Source of the DNA: Thermospira aquatica
Lineage (GTDB): Bacteria; Spirochaetota; Brevinematia; Brevinematales; Thermospiraceae
Assembly: GCF_023525255.1 (NCBI RefSeq)
Contig: NZ_CP073355.1
Coordinates: 2,451,454-2,515,453, forward strand
DNA: 64,000 nt
Reading direction: 5' to 3'
A model generated the notes under the pieces. It had not been told where the DNA came from. It worked only from the letters and a program-made list of their open reading frames with translations, and ran no database searches. The translations under genes were made by a program, and so were the position numbers. This document shows positions 18,141 through 26,357 of this stretch, piece by piece (positions within the stretch are counted from its first letter, which is position 1; each line of letters begins with the position of its first letter).

Positions 18141-18773
18141 TTATGCTCCTTGAATATAGTTTTTGATCATAGCAGTCCAATGTGAAACGATATCATAATG
18201 CATATAAAAACTTTTTCTATTTACTATCCAGCGCGCTGTCGAGTCAAATATTCTCTCTACCACATGGAGCCCATTTTCTCTTAGCGTTGCCCCTGTAGAA
18301 ACAATATCCACAATACAATCTGCGAGACCCGTAACAGCCGCAAGCTCTACCGATCCATACAACTTGAGAATCTCCGTCTGGAGAGACAAACTATCAAAAA
18401 AACGCCTTGCCACCCTGGGATACTTCGTTGCAACCCGCAAAAAATGTCTCCCCAAAAGTTCCTCTCTTGAAACACTCTGAGAGGCAGCTACCGCCATCGT
18501 ACATCCCCCAAAACCCAGATCAAGCACTTCAAAGACATCGGCACCATGTTCCATGAGATCATCTTTCCCACATATCCCCACATCAGCGGTGCCCATTTCC
18601 ACATAGGTTGGCACATCCCACGCACGTACCAGGATAGCACGAATCCCCTCTCCAACATCAAAAATAAGACGCCGTGAATCCCTCTCAATTCCCTGACTGA
18701 TGATACCCGTTTCCAGAAGAATCTTCTCAGTATCTTCACCCAGTCTTCCTTTGGGAAGCGCGATGGTAATCAC
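18141..18773 (-). CDS. hisG: ATP phosphoribosyltransferase, short form
   Basis: First enzyme of histidine synthesis. The 210 aa lack the C-terminal regulatory ACT-like domain, so this is the short HisG that works with HisZ; hisZ is not in the window. Motifs: TIALPKGRLGEDTE, MGTADVGICGKDDLME, LGFGGCTMAVA, and the PRPP-binding ADCIVDIVSTGATLRENGL. GTG start with AAAGGAG 7 nt upstream. It opens a tight run of eight genes ending with flcA and has its own promoter. Confidence 0.93.
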   Translation of the reverse strand: MITIALPKGRLGEDTEKILLETGIISQGIERDSRRLIFDVGEGIRAILVRAWDVPTYVEMGTADVGICGKDDLMEHGADVFEVLDLGFGGCTMAVAASQSVSREELLGRHFLRVATKYPRVARRFFDSLSLQTEILKLYGSVELAAVTGLADCIVDIVSTGATLRENGLHVVERIFDSTARWIVNRKSFYMHYDIVSHWTAMIKNYIQGA

Positions 18774-18804
18774 TTTCCACTCCTTTCTCTTGCCTTATCT
18801 TTTT

Positions 18805-18833
18805 ATTATAGGCAAAAGCAATTTTTTTTTCAA
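18805..18833 (-). promoter_or_regulatory. sigma-70 promoter of the hisG operon
   Basis: TTGAAA (18828-18833) and TATAAT (18805-18810) on the minus strand with a 17-bp spacer. The start of transcription would be near 18798, about 25 nt before the GTG. Confidence 0.75.
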
Positions 18834-18863
18834 TAAAAACCCCAAAAATCCTTCCCTCACGTC

Positions 18864-18891
18864 AAAAAAAAAGCCTGTCCCAAGGACAGGC
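18864..18891 (-). terminator. intrinsic terminator of rpmB
   Basis: GCCTGTCC (18873-18880) pairs with GGACAGGC (18884-18891) around a 3-nt loop; on the minus strand the stem is followed by a run of T (18864-18872). Placed 23 bp after the rpmB stop, separating rpmB from the hisG promoter. Confidence 0.9.
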
Positions 18892-18914
18892 TCCTCTTTT
18901 CATCACAAACATCC

Positions 18915-19109
18915 CTAATGAATAAACTGATCAGCCTTGCCTGCATGTAAACAACTCATGCAAACCTTCATACGCACTGTTTTCCCACCCATAGAAACCT
19001 TCATCACTTTCAAATTTGGTTCCCAGCGTGTTCTCGTCTTTCTATGAGAATGGGAAATATTGTTACCATAAACTGGACCCTTGCCACAAATATCACAACG
19101 ACGAGCCAT
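18915..19109 (-). CDS. rpmB: 50S ribosomal protein L28
   Basis: 64 aa starting [12 protein letters not shown], which has the zinc-binding form of L28 (CxxC near the start and CMSC near the end). [20 protein letters not shown] is the rRNA-binding core. The ATG at 19109 has GGAGGAAG 2-8 nt upstream; a longer reading frame extends further upstream but runs through the promoter and into the insertion sequence. Single-gene transcript between its own promoter and terminator. Confidence 0.95.
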   Translation of the reverse strand: MARRCDICGKGPVYGNNISHSHRKTRTRWEPNLKVMKVSMGGKTVRMKVCMSCLHAGKADQFIH

Positions 19110-19139
19110 ACCTTCCTCCGTTTCTTTAAAGTGAAATAC

Positions 19140-19168
19140 ATTATAACGACACACACAAAAAAAAGCAA
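19140..19168 (-). promoter_or_regulatory. sigma-70 promoter of rpmB
   Basis: TTGCTT (19163-19168) and TATAAT (19140-19145) with 17 bp between them on the minus strand. The insertion sequence starts at 19170, about 2 bp beyond the -35, exactly as in copy 1 next to bactofilin. Confidence 0.75.
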
Positions 19169-19254
19169 GTTTTCGAATTGCTTCATAATAAAAGTACTCG
19201 AAAAGGGAACGTTGCTTCAAAATAAAAAAGTACTTTAAATTTGTGTAAAATAAT

Positions 19255-19274
19255 CCAGTTCAAAGAACTGGAGG
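19255..19274 (+). promoter_or_regulatory. hairpin overlapping the transposase ribosome binding site
   Basis: CCAGTTC (19255-19261) and GAACTGG (19265-19271) form a perfect 7-bp stem with an AAA loop. The GG at the end of the stem belongs to the GGAGG (19270-19274) that serves the GTG at 19281. A fold of this kind can hide the site in read-through transcripts, a known way insertion sequences limit transposase. Copy 1 has lost it. Confidence 0.55.
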
Positions 19275-19280
19275 TAAAAG

Positions 19281-20058
19281 GTGGAATTAGCGATGTTTGA
19301 AAGGAGACCTATTTACAGGGAAACGGCGAAAGAGTATCAAAAAGCCAGCAAAAAGGAGAAAAAGGAGATACTGGATTACTTTGTGAGGATAACAGGTTTA
19401 AAAAACCGAAACTATGCCGCCAGGCTCTTGAGGCAGCACGGAAAAACCATCTATGTAGGCAAGAAAAATTACCTTAAAGCCGACATAGCCAAGAAGGGCA
19501 AAAGACCTGGCAGAAAGAAAAAATTCGGCGAAGAGGAACTAAAACTTCTAAAAAAGGTCTGGGAAATTGAAAACTACATGTGTGGCAAACGTTTAAAGCC
19601 AATTTTAAATGAAGTTTTAGATAATCTCTTAGCAAACGGACATCTCCACGGTTCTCCACAGGCTATAGAAAACTTATTGGCGAAGAGCATTCCGCCAGTC
19701 ACTTCAGAGTGTTGGATACTTCGCTGCGATACCGAGGAAAAGTCTACTACTTGAGACAAACTCTATGCGTATCTCAGGCTTTATGCCAACGCACTCAACC
19801 CGGTTATATGAAATGACAGAAAAAGAAATCCGGAAACAAGGTGCAAAAGCATGATGATATTAAAACTCCCTACCAACGGCTTTTAGAAAGCTCTTATGTA
19901 AGTGAGGCACAAAGGGGCGCCTAACAAGGCTTTATAAGGCTCTCGATTTGTTTCACCTAAGACAAAAAATTACAGCTTGCCAGAGAAAACTTTTCAGCCT
20001 TCAAAAGAAAAAGAATGTAAAAAACAAAAATTTGGAGGAAACTGTATGGAATTTTTGA
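19281..20058 (+). pseudogene. broken transposase, copy 2
   Basis: The N-terminal about 130 codons (from GTG at 19281, MELAMFERRPIY) are intact and agree with copy 1, keeping the better version of the basic stretch KRPGRKKKFGEEEL. After about 19675 the frame runs into deleted and rearranged sequence and stops at 19754; the C-terminal remnant (ALDLFHLRQKITACQRK) continues in another frame to the stop at 20058. The catalytic core is gone. Confidence 0.85.
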
Positions 20059-20231
20059 GTACTTTTTTTTATGAGGCAATGATTCGAATTTCGAGTACTT
20101 TTTTATTTGACGCAACGGGGTTTTTTCTCTCGAAAAATTCATTTTTGCGTATTGTCAATTTTCTTTCTTTACTCTCACCTTTACCCCTTTGTTAAAAATC
20201 ATATTTTTCTTTTTTAAGATATTTTCTCTAC

Positions 20232-20277
20232 TTGAAAAAAAACAATTTTTGATTTTTTTTCAAAAATTATGTATAAT
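20232..20277 (+). promoter_or_regulatory. rex: rex promoter with overlapping inverted repeat
   Basis: TTGATT (20249-20254) and TATAAT (20272-20277) are 17 bp apart. A perfect inverted repeat with 11-bp arms, TTGAAAAAAAA (20232-20242) and TTTTTTTTCAA (20253-20263), overlaps the -35 box. That is where a repressor would bind; autoregulation by Rex is one possibility, though the classic Rex box (TTGTGAA-N4-TTCACAA) is shorter and not matched. Confidence 0.6.
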
Positions 20278-20308
20278 ATATATCATATTCAACAGGTGGA
20301 GGAATATA

Positions 20309-20974
20309 ATGGCAGAAAAAAAGAAAAGTATTACCAGACTCATACTCTACAACAAGGCACTGACAAGGCTCAAACAACTTGGTTTTCACAAGGTCTTCTC
20401 AGACAATCTTGCTGATGCAACGGGTATAAACCCCGCCCAGATCCGAAAAGATTTCTCCCTTTTCAATATTTCAGGAAGTAAGAAAGGGGGATACATTATT
20501 GACGAGATTCTCCCCCGTATCCAGGAAATCCTTTCCAAAGACAAACCCCAGGAAGTCATTATCATCGGTGCTGGCAATCTTGGGATGGCTCTTTTACGCT
20601 ACCGTGGCTTTGAAAAAGAGGGCATCCACATCAAAGCCGCCTTTGACATTCTCCAGGAAAAAATCGTGAAAAACCCGGGACTTCCTCTTTACCCCATGAG
20701 TGAGTTAGAAACCTTTGTGAAACAACACAATATCAAGGTAGCCATCATGGCTGTTCCTGAACATGCCGCTCAAGGAGTTCTTGATCAACTTATCAATGCT
20801 GGAATCGTAGGTATATTAAACTTCGCCCCTGTGAGACTCAGACCCACCAAAACATGTTATATTAACAACGTCAACCTGGAAAACGAACTCGAAAAAGTCA
20901 TCTATTTCGCCCGTGTCCTGGAAACAGGACAAACTAATGGGGTAGACCTGGAGGAAAACGATAGTTGTGAGTAA
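20309..20974 (+). CDS. rex: redox-sensing transcriptional repressor Rex
   Basis: Binds operators of fermentation and respiration genes when NADH is low and releases them when NADH rises. 221 aa from the ATG at 20309 (GGAGGAAT upstream, then MAEKKKSI); longer upstream frames run through the promoter. N-terminal winged helix (residues 1-80: ALTRLKQLG...INPAQIRKDFSLF), then a Rossmann fold with IIGAGNLGMALLRY, FDILQEK, VAIMAVPEHAAQ and NFAPVRLR, and a C-terminal domain-swap helix. The gene's last 41 bp overlap the convergent HAD gene. Confidence 0.95.
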   Translation: MAEKKKSITRLILYNKALTRLKQLGFHKVFSDNLADATGINPAQIRKDFSLFNISGSKKGGYIIDEILPRIQEILSKDKPQEVIIIGAGNLGMALLRYRGFEKEGIHIKAAFDILQEKIVKNPGLPLYPMSELETFVKQHNIKVAIMAVPEHAAQGVLDQLINAGIVGILNFAPVRLRPTKTCYINNVNLENELEKVIYFARVLETGQTNGVDLEENDSCE

Positions 20975-21611
20975 AAAGATTTGCAAGGGATTCCACATCC
21001 TGAATAGCAAGATAATTCCCTGAAAAAGAGGGTATCCTGTACCATCCCACGACGATACATCTCATCCCGAGAGCCTGGGCTGCCAGATAATCCGCCTCAG
21101 AATCGCCGATCATAATGGCTTCCTCAGGAGAAACCCCAAGCTTATAGAGCGCTGCTAATAGGCTTTCGGGATGAGGTTTTGGTAACAGGATATCATTCCC
21201 GGTAACTGCGGTAGAAAAATACCCTGTAATTCCAAGATGCTCAAGAGAAAGAGCCAGACTGCGCCTCCCCTTTCCGGTAACAATTCCTTGTACACATCCC
21301 TTCTCATAAAGGTTTTCTAATAGATTGTGTAAACGCTTATGGTAAACCGTAAAAACCTCATGATAATCCCCGTAGAGTCGATGGTAGAACTCAATCCCCC
21401 AATCTACAGCATCCCTGTTGTAAAAATAACGACGAATGATTTCATCTTCGGGGGGGCCAAACATATTCGCCATATCCTCGTCTGTCAAAAATCTCCCATC
21501 CCCATAAAGAAAAGATTGGCGCAAAGAGAAAAAAACAAGAGGAAAAGTATCCGCAATCGTTCCATCAAAATCCCAAAGAATTGCTTTGGTTAAAGAAGAA
21601 AAAGACTCCAT
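20934..21611 (-). CDS. HAD-superfamily hydrolase, phosphoglycolate phosphatase-like
   Basis: 225 aa haloacid-dehalogenase phosphatase with a helical cap. Motif I ILWDFDGTIADT (nucleophile Asp and acid Asp), motif II GIVTGKG, motif III lysine in LPKPHPESL, motif IV IMIGDSEADYLAA. Substrate not readable; phosphoglycolate or a sugar phosphate is likely. The 3' end runs 41 bp into the end of rex on the other strand. Confidence 0.85.
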   Translation of the reverse strand: MESFSSLTKAILWDFDGTIADTFPLVFFSLRQSFLYGDGRFLTDEDMANMFGPPEDEIIRRYFYNRDAVDWGIEFYHRLYGDYHEVFTVYHKRLHNLLENLYEKGCVQGIVTGKGRRSLALSLEHLGITGYFSTAVTGNDILLPKPHPESLLAALYKLGVSPEEAIMIGDSEADYLAAQALGMRCIVVGWYRIPSFSGNYLAIQDVESLANLFTHNYRFPPGLPH

Positions 21612-21727
21612 GCCCTTTTTTCCCCTTCTTTTTATACACCAACTACCACACCAAAAATATTTTACGTCACGATGCCAGTTTCTCTTAAAACCAGCTTCCC
21701 GCGCAGCAAATACTCCCTTCCATCCCT

Positions 21728-22084
21728 TTAAACAAACTGCTGGGTTATTTCACGTCCATCAATCAAACTATCCAAACCATAAAACGAACGCAGTTCCGCA
21801 AGCATCATATGAATAATCATATCCCCAAAATCCAGCAACAGCCAACCACCTTCCCATGGTTCCAGTGGATTTTTTACATACCAACCATGTTTCTCCATCT
21901 CTTCCACAACACGATTACGCACTGCCTCAAGCTGCACCAAAGAATCTACTGTCCCAATAATAAAAACATCCGCAAGAAGCGAATACCCCGAAGCATCTAC
22001 CACACGTAGCGAACTTACTTTGAGCTTTTGAATCTCGTCTATGACACGGGGGAGCATCTTTTGAAGAGAAAGCTTTTTTCTCAT
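21728..22084 (-). CDS. rsfS: ribosome silencing factor RsfS
   Basis: 118 aa, the usual length. Binds L14 on the 50S subunit and blocks subunit joining when nutrients are short. Family marks: VDASGYSLLADVFIIGT, a conserved GWYV segment, and EPWEGGWLLLDFGDMIIHMM followed by the helix RSFYGLDSL. Starts 2 nt after the upstream lipoprotein gene. The usual partner nadD is not here. The 116 bp downstream to the next gene hold nothing I recognise. Confidence 0.93.
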   Translation of the reverse strand: MRKKLSLQKMLPRVIDEIQKLKVSSLRVVDASGYSLLADVFIIGTVDSLVQLEAVRNRVVEEMEKHGWYVKNPLEPWEGGWLLLDFGDMIIHMMLAELRSFYGLDSLIDGREITQQFV

Positions 22085-22086
22085 AA

Positions 22087-22875
22087 TTACTCTACCGGAA
22101 ACATGGCCAGCGTCTTTTTGAGAGCCACCTGGTCCATCTCTTTAAACACGATATCACGATACACCCGAAAAAATTCCCCATCTGAGAGTCTTTCAAGGCC
22201 AGCACGAGACTTCAAAAGCCTGAGTTCTCTCGTGGCTGCCACCGGAGTCAATCTCTGTATACGTTCGAAAAACATCTCGTCCCCTTTGAGAAACATACCC
22301 AAAAGTTTCTGCTCTGAAAGAAACTTCACCACATAATACACTTGAGACCTCGTCCTCTCAGGAAAGATATACCATCGATAAAAAGAAAGAGTCTCACCTG
22401 GAGAAAAGTCTCCAAGCCGCCCATCTGTCTGGACCTTCTTCCACCACAAAGCCACTTTTTTTTCTCTTTTCATCAACGATTCAAGTTCAGAAACTACCGA
22501 TGAATTATTTTCAATAAACTTTACAAGCATCTCTTTAGGAATCATGTTCACAAAGGTTTGATAATCATCTTGATGAAATCCTGTGAGGATGTATCGTTTG
22601 AAAAACATCCCCACCTGATCCATACGAAAGGTATGAATAGCCTCATCAAACATCACCGCATCCATTGCATTACTGAATTGTTTATCCCGGGACATCCGTT
22701 CATCAAGCAACTTCCCAAGCGTAACAAAATCGTCCGCACGAAAAGCCGCCTTTTCCTTATCATTGAGGAGTCCATAAAAATGATCAAAGCGTTGCTTGTA
22801 GCGATGTTCTACGGTTGTTATCTCACATCCGACAAACACCAACCCCAACAATAAAACAACCCACGCTTTTCTCAT
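22087..22875 (-). CDS. predicted lipoprotein, unknown function
   Basis: 262 aa. Short signal peptide with lipobox VFVGC (Cys17). The mature part is mostly alpha-helical and highly charged (KEKAAFRADDFVTLGKLLDERM, FFKRYILTGFHQDDY), with no recognisable domain. GGGGAAAA precedes the ATG. It is co-transcribed with lolA (11 bp upstream) and rsfS. A structural or envelope role is a guess from the neighbours. Confidence 0.55.
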   Translation of the reverse strand: MRKAWVVLLLGLVFVGCEITTVEHRYKQRFDHFYGLLNDKEKAAFRADDFVTLGKLLDERMSRDKQFSNAMDAVMFDEAIHTFRMDQVGMFFKRYILTGFHQDDYQTFVNMIPKEMLVKFIENNSSVVSELESLMKREKKVALWWKKVQTDGRLGDFSPGETLSFYRWYIFPERTRSQVYYVVKFLSEQKLLGMFLKGDEMFFERIQRLTPVAATRELRLLKSRAGLERLSDGEFFRVYRDIVFKEMDQVALKKTLAMFPVE

Positions 22876-22886
22876 ATTTTCCCCTT

Positions 22887-23537
22887 TTACGACTCAGCCG
22901 GAGTCGAAATCAAAATATCATCAAAGATATACGTGTTTTCATCTGGTTCGTAGAGAAACCTATCCTCTCCCAGAGACATATTAAAACCCGTATAAGAAAG
23001 CTCAAGCTGAACCTCTCGGCCCAGCTGGTTTTTTGCCACCATACGCTGGATCTGCCCCTCAGGGGTGATAACCAGCTCAATATAACGAAAGGCAGAGAGC
23101 GTCGACTTGGGCTTAAACTCTATACGATAGGACTGTTTGCCACGAAACATGACCACATAATCCTTAGGTAAAAAAGGAATATACTCTTTCTGAAGCCTCT
23201 GAATATTCCAGCCTGTCAGTGGCGTTGCTGTCTTTGTTTTTTCAAGATTCTCACGAATAGCAATATTCTGATCTTTAATAACGATCCAGAGCACTTTCCC
23301 ATCAGAAAGAATCCTATTTCCACTCGAATACTCCATCGCAAACTTTTGAGGGGCCTTGTAGTACATCACCCCGTTATACGTTTTTTTGTTCACCACATAG
23401 ACAAAAGTTGCCGTAAAACTCTTTATCGTCGAGGTATAATTTTGAATCTTCTGAAGAAGAGTATTTACCGTAATCTTGTCCTGCTGAGCAAACACAAGAA
23501 CCGGCACAAAAAACATACCAATAAGAAAACGCTTCAT
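22887..23537 (-). CDS. lolA: outer-membrane lipoprotein carrier LolA-like protein
   Basis: Periplasmic chaperone that takes lipoproteins from LolCDE to the outer membrane. 216 aa from the ATG at 23537 (AGAGGACA upstream), beginning MKRFLIGMFF with a signal peptide cleaved near VFAQQ. The fold pattern fits: LLQKIQNYTSTIKSFTATF, then NGVMYYKAPQKFAMEY, ILSDGKVLWIV, and repeated beta strands forming the open barrel. Works with the LolD and LolC/E proteins at 51826-53758. Downstream of the small lipoprotein gene. Confidence 0.85.
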   Translation of the reverse strand: MKRFLIGMFFVPVLVFAQQDKITVNTLLQKIQNYTSTIKSFTATFVYVVNKKTYNGVMYYKAPQKFAMEYSSGNRILSDGKVLWIVIKDQNIAIRENLEKTKTATPLTGWNIQRLQKEYIPFLPKDYVVMFRGKQSYRIEFKPKSTLSAFRYIELVITPEGQIQRMVAKNQLGREVQLELSYTGFNMSLGEDRFLYEPDENTYIFDDILISTPAES

Positions 23538-23547
23538 ACATTGTCCT

Positions 23548-23988
23548 CTATGGTTTTGTTGCATTGGTTATATTACTCCTGGGACTCTGCACATTATACT
23601 GAGCACTGTAAGCCTTCACATAGAAAAAATACGTCACCCCGCTCTGAAGGGGATCCCCATTCGTATTTTTGGTCACGGTATAGGTAAAACGCTTTGCTTC
23701 ATTCATCACAGAAATATTAGGTATCGTAGCCTGATTCTCCGAGGGACCGGGAAGCCTTCCCCCTCTATCCTGAAGGGCATCCTCCATCGCCGCTGCGATA
23801 TAAATATTATACCCTTCAAAATACGGTTCATTATTCATGCCCCAAAAACTTAGCTCAATATCCCCATTCCCGTCCACAGTAGCCTCAAGGCCAAGAGGGG
23901 GATTGAGAGATATCTCCTGTTCAAAACTCTCAATCCCACAGCCAGTCACAAGGAATACCCAAAAAACTATCACGTGCCACCTTTTCAT
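23548..23988 (-). CDS. small lipoprotein with fibronectin type III-like domain
   Basis: 146 aa. Lipobox FLVTGC (Cys17), then a single all-beta domain with FnIII features: PPLGLEATVDGNGDIELSFW near its start, YNIYIAA, and the typical end VTYFFYVKAYSAQYN. Probably outer-membrane anchored, presenting a binding domain. The start overlaps the pnp stop by 1 bp (TAATG), so it is coupled to pnp; an envelope protein in this ribosome-related operon is odd but has lolA next to it. Confidence 0.65.
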   Translation of the reverse strand: MKRWHVIVFWVFLVTGCGIESFEQEISLNPPLGLEATVDGNGDIELSFWGMNNEPYFEGYNIYIAAAMEDALQDRGGRLPGPSENQATIPNISVMNEAKRFTYTVTKNTNGDPLQSGVTYFFYVKAYSAQYNVQSPRSNITNATKP

Positions 23989-26066
23989 TACAGTTCCTTG
24001 AGAACAATGCGATGTTTCTCGTCTATATCGGTCACCATCGCTTGCACCACTTGCCCGAGCTGATAGGTAGAACGTACAGGCTTTTTCTCTTTCATATTGG
24101 ATCGGTGAAGAAGTGCACTCTCTCCGGGTATAAGCTCAAGGAAAACACCGTAATCCTCTATCCTTATCACCTTTCCCTCAACCTTTTCACCCTTCTCAAA
24201 ACCGTTCACAATGTGATTTACAATATAGAGACACCTCTCGATGTCTTCGTCTCTCTTACCACAGATAGCTACACGCCCATCATCATCGATAGAAATCGTT
24301 GTCTGTGTCTCCTCCATAATCCGCTTAATAACACGTCCCCCTGTCCCAATCACCTGTCCAATGGTAGATTCAGGAATATAGATCACTTTAATCTTCGGAG
24401 CATTGGCTGAGAGCTTTGGACGAGGTTCTGCAATGGCTTCATTCATCCTGGAAAGGATAAACGCTTGCCCTGCAAGTGCCTGATCAAGGGCTTCTTCCAT
24501 CATTTTCTGCGTAAGTCCAATCGTTTTCACATCCATCTGAAACGCCGTAATTCCATCCTTCGTCCCAGCAACCTTGAAGTCCATATCCCCAAAATGATCC
24601 TCAAGTCCCTGGATATCAGAGAGAATACAGTAATCTCCTCTCTCTTTATTCCAGACAAGTCCCATGGCAATACCCGCCACAGGCTTGCGAATAGGCACAC
24701 CCGTCGCCATAAGTGCGAGACTTGAGCTACATACCGTCGCCATCGAAGAAGATCCATTTGACTCCAGAATCTCAGAAACAACACGGATAGTATAGGGAAA
24801 CTCCTCCTCAGTGGGCAAAATAGGTTCAATAGCCCTGTACGCAAGATGCCCATGCCCAATCTCACGACGAGAGGGAGCAAGGGTTCGTTTCACCTCTCCC
24901 GTGCTAAAAGGAGGGAAATTATAGTGAAGCATAAAACGCTTGGACTCTTCTTCTTCCATGCTGTCCACGTATTGTACATCAGAGGTTGACCCCAACGTTA
25001 CAATCCCAAGGCTCTGGGTCTGACCCCGGGTAAAAAGAGCCGATCCATGCACATTTTCCAGAAGATCAAGCTCAATAGTAATAGGACGAATTTCATCCGG
25101 TTTTCTTCCATCGGGACGAACCCTTTCTGTAAGAATCGTTTCTCGAATTACCTCAATCTCTATATCATCAAGCAAGGTCTTTGCTTCGTTGTATCCTGCA
25201 TGCTCCTCAGATATCCCAAACTGCTCGAGAAGAGTTTTCTTAAGGTTATCAACAGCCTCAGCGCGTGCCTTCTTATCCACGACATACGCAGCTTCGCGCA
25301 TAGGCTTCCACGATGCTTCTCGTATCTGCTTTCTGAGATCCTCGGAGAGAATTTTTGCTGGCTCCTGTATCACGAGCTTTTCCGGCTTCACCAAATCCAC
25401 CAGTTCTTCGATAAGAGCGATCTCTTCCTTGATATGAATATGGGCAATACGAAGAGCCTCCAAAAGAACATCTTTACTCACTTCATGGGCTCCACCTTCT
25501 ACCATGGTAAGCCCTTCTTTGGTGCCACCCACCACAATATCAAGGAGTGATTCCTCAACCTCTCTCATGGAAGGATTGACAATATAACGTCCATTATTCA
25601 TATACGCTATACGCACTGCCCCAATAGGCTCAAGAAAGGGAATAGGAGAAATCGAAAGAGCAGCCGAAGCCCCAATAATACCCAATACATCAGTGGAATA
25701 CACCTGATCTGCCGAAAGAGTACTTGCAATCACCTGAACTTCGTTATAGAAATTCTCGGGGAAAAGAGGTCGAATCGGACGATCAATCAATCGAGAAACA
25801 AGAATCTCCTTCTCCGTAGGTTTACCCTCACGTTTAAAATAACCACCCGGAATTTTTCCTGCGGCATAAAACTTTTCCTGATAGTGTACCGTCAAAGGAA
25901 AAAAGTCAATTCCCTCCGGGACCTCCTTGGACATACACGCTGTCACCAGGACTGCATTACCGCCACTTTTGACAAGAACAGCCCCGTCAGCCTGTTTGGC
26001 CATTTTTCCCGTTTCGAGAACAATCTCCTTATCCCCGACTTTGCCTTTTACTGTAAAAAAACTCAT
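23988..26066 (-). CDS. pnp: polyribonucleotide nucleotidyltransferase (PNPase)
   Basis: Phosphate-dependent 3'-5' exoribonuclease of the degradosome. 692 aa with two RNase PH domains (the first with ILVSRLIDRPIRPLFP, the second with TRGQTQSLGIVTLGS, FPPFSTGEVKR, ILESNGSSSMATVC), a KH domain (IGTGGRVIKRIMEETQ) and a C-terminal S1 domain (GKVIRIEDYGVFLEL...GQVVQAMVTDID). SD AAGGAG 10 nt before the ATG. Follows rpsO in the widespread rpsO-pnp order. Confidence 0.97.
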   Translation of the reverse strand: MSFFTVKGKVGDKEIVLETGKMAKQADGAVLVKSGGNAVLVTACMSKEVPEGIDFFPLTVHYQEKFYAAGKIPGGYFKREGKPTEKEILVSRLIDRPIRPLFPENFYNEVQVIASTLSADQVYSTDVLGIIGASAALSISPIPFLEPIGAVRIAYMNNGRYIVNPSMREVEESLLDIVVGGTKEGLTMVEGGAHEVSKDVLLEALRIAHIHIKEEIALIEELVDLVKPEKLVIQEPAKILSEDLRKQIREASWKPMREAAYVVDKKARAEAVDNLKKTLLEQFGISEEHAGYNEAKTLLDDIEIEVIRETILTERVRPDGRKPDEIRPITIELDLLENVHGSALFTRGQTQSLGIVTLGSTSDVQYVDSMEEEESKRFMLHYNFPPFSTGEVKRTLAPSRREIGHGHLAYRAIEPILPTEEEFPYTIRVVSEILESNGSSSMATVCSSSLALMATGVPIRKPVAGIAMGLVWNKERGDYCILSDIQGLEDHFGDMDFKVAGTKDGITAFQMDVKTIGLTQKMMEEALDQALAGQAFILSRMNEAIAEPRPKLSANAPKIKVIYIPESTIGQVIGTGGRVIKRIMEETQTTISIDDDGRVAICGKRDEDIERCLYIVNHIVNGFEKGEKVEGKVIRIEDYGVFLELIPGESALLHRSNMKEKKPVRSTYQLGQVVQAMVTDIDEKHRIVLKEL

Positions 26067-26093
26067 GGAAGGTATCTCCTTATTATCTAAACC

Positions 26094-26357
26094 TTACAGC
26101 CCCAATTCCTTTGTTATTGCATGGTATCTCTCTGGATTTTTTCGGTGAAGATACACCAACAGGGCTTTTCGCTTACCAATCAGTCTCTGAAGACCACGCA
26201 GAGACTTGTAGTCCTTGGGAAACTTTTGAAGATGCTCACTAAGATTCTTAATCTCGGCAGACAAAACAGCAATCTGCACCTCAGTGTTTCCTGTGTCTTT
26301 TTCGTTTTTGCCGTACTTTTGTACAAGCATTTTCTTCTGTTCTGCAGTTACAGCCAT
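26094..26357 (-). CDS. rpsO: 30S ribosomal protein S15
   Basis: 87 aa with the family core GNTEVQIAVLSAEIKNLSEHL and the rRNA-binding stretch KDYKSLRGLQRLIGKRKALL. Binds 16S rRNA early in 30S assembly and often regulates its own mRNA. The start overlaps the end of ribF by 10 bp, and pnp follows 27 bp downstream, giving the conserved ribF-rpsO-pnp order. Confidence 0.97.
   Translation of the reverse strand: MAVTAEQKKMLVQKYGKNEKDTGNTEVQIAVLSAEIKNLSEHLQKFPKDYKSLRGLQRLIGKRKALLVYLHRKNPERYHAITKELGL

Larger units (their letters stand above)
19170..20120 (+). mobile_element. insertion sequence copy 2 (internally deleted)
   Basis: About 950 bp with the same ends as 2919-4352: double repeats at the left (19178-19204, 19212-19237) and inverted at the right (20052-20079, 20090-20117). 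It lacks roughly 480 bp of the transposase middle, including both catalytic Asp codons, and the sequence at the junction (19675-19760) is scrambled. T-tracts flank both ends. Not autonomous, but its ends look intact, so it might be moved by a transposase made elsewhere. Confidence 0.85.

Noticed and set aside
19110..19220. N-terminal extension of rpmB by 37 codons
   Set aside because: The extension runs through the rpmB promoter and into the insertion sequence; L28 starts MARRC.
2919..20120. A composite transposon of 17 kb bounded by the two insertion-sequence copies
   Set aside because: The enclosed genes are core housekeeping genes and both elements are damaged; independent insertions are simpler.
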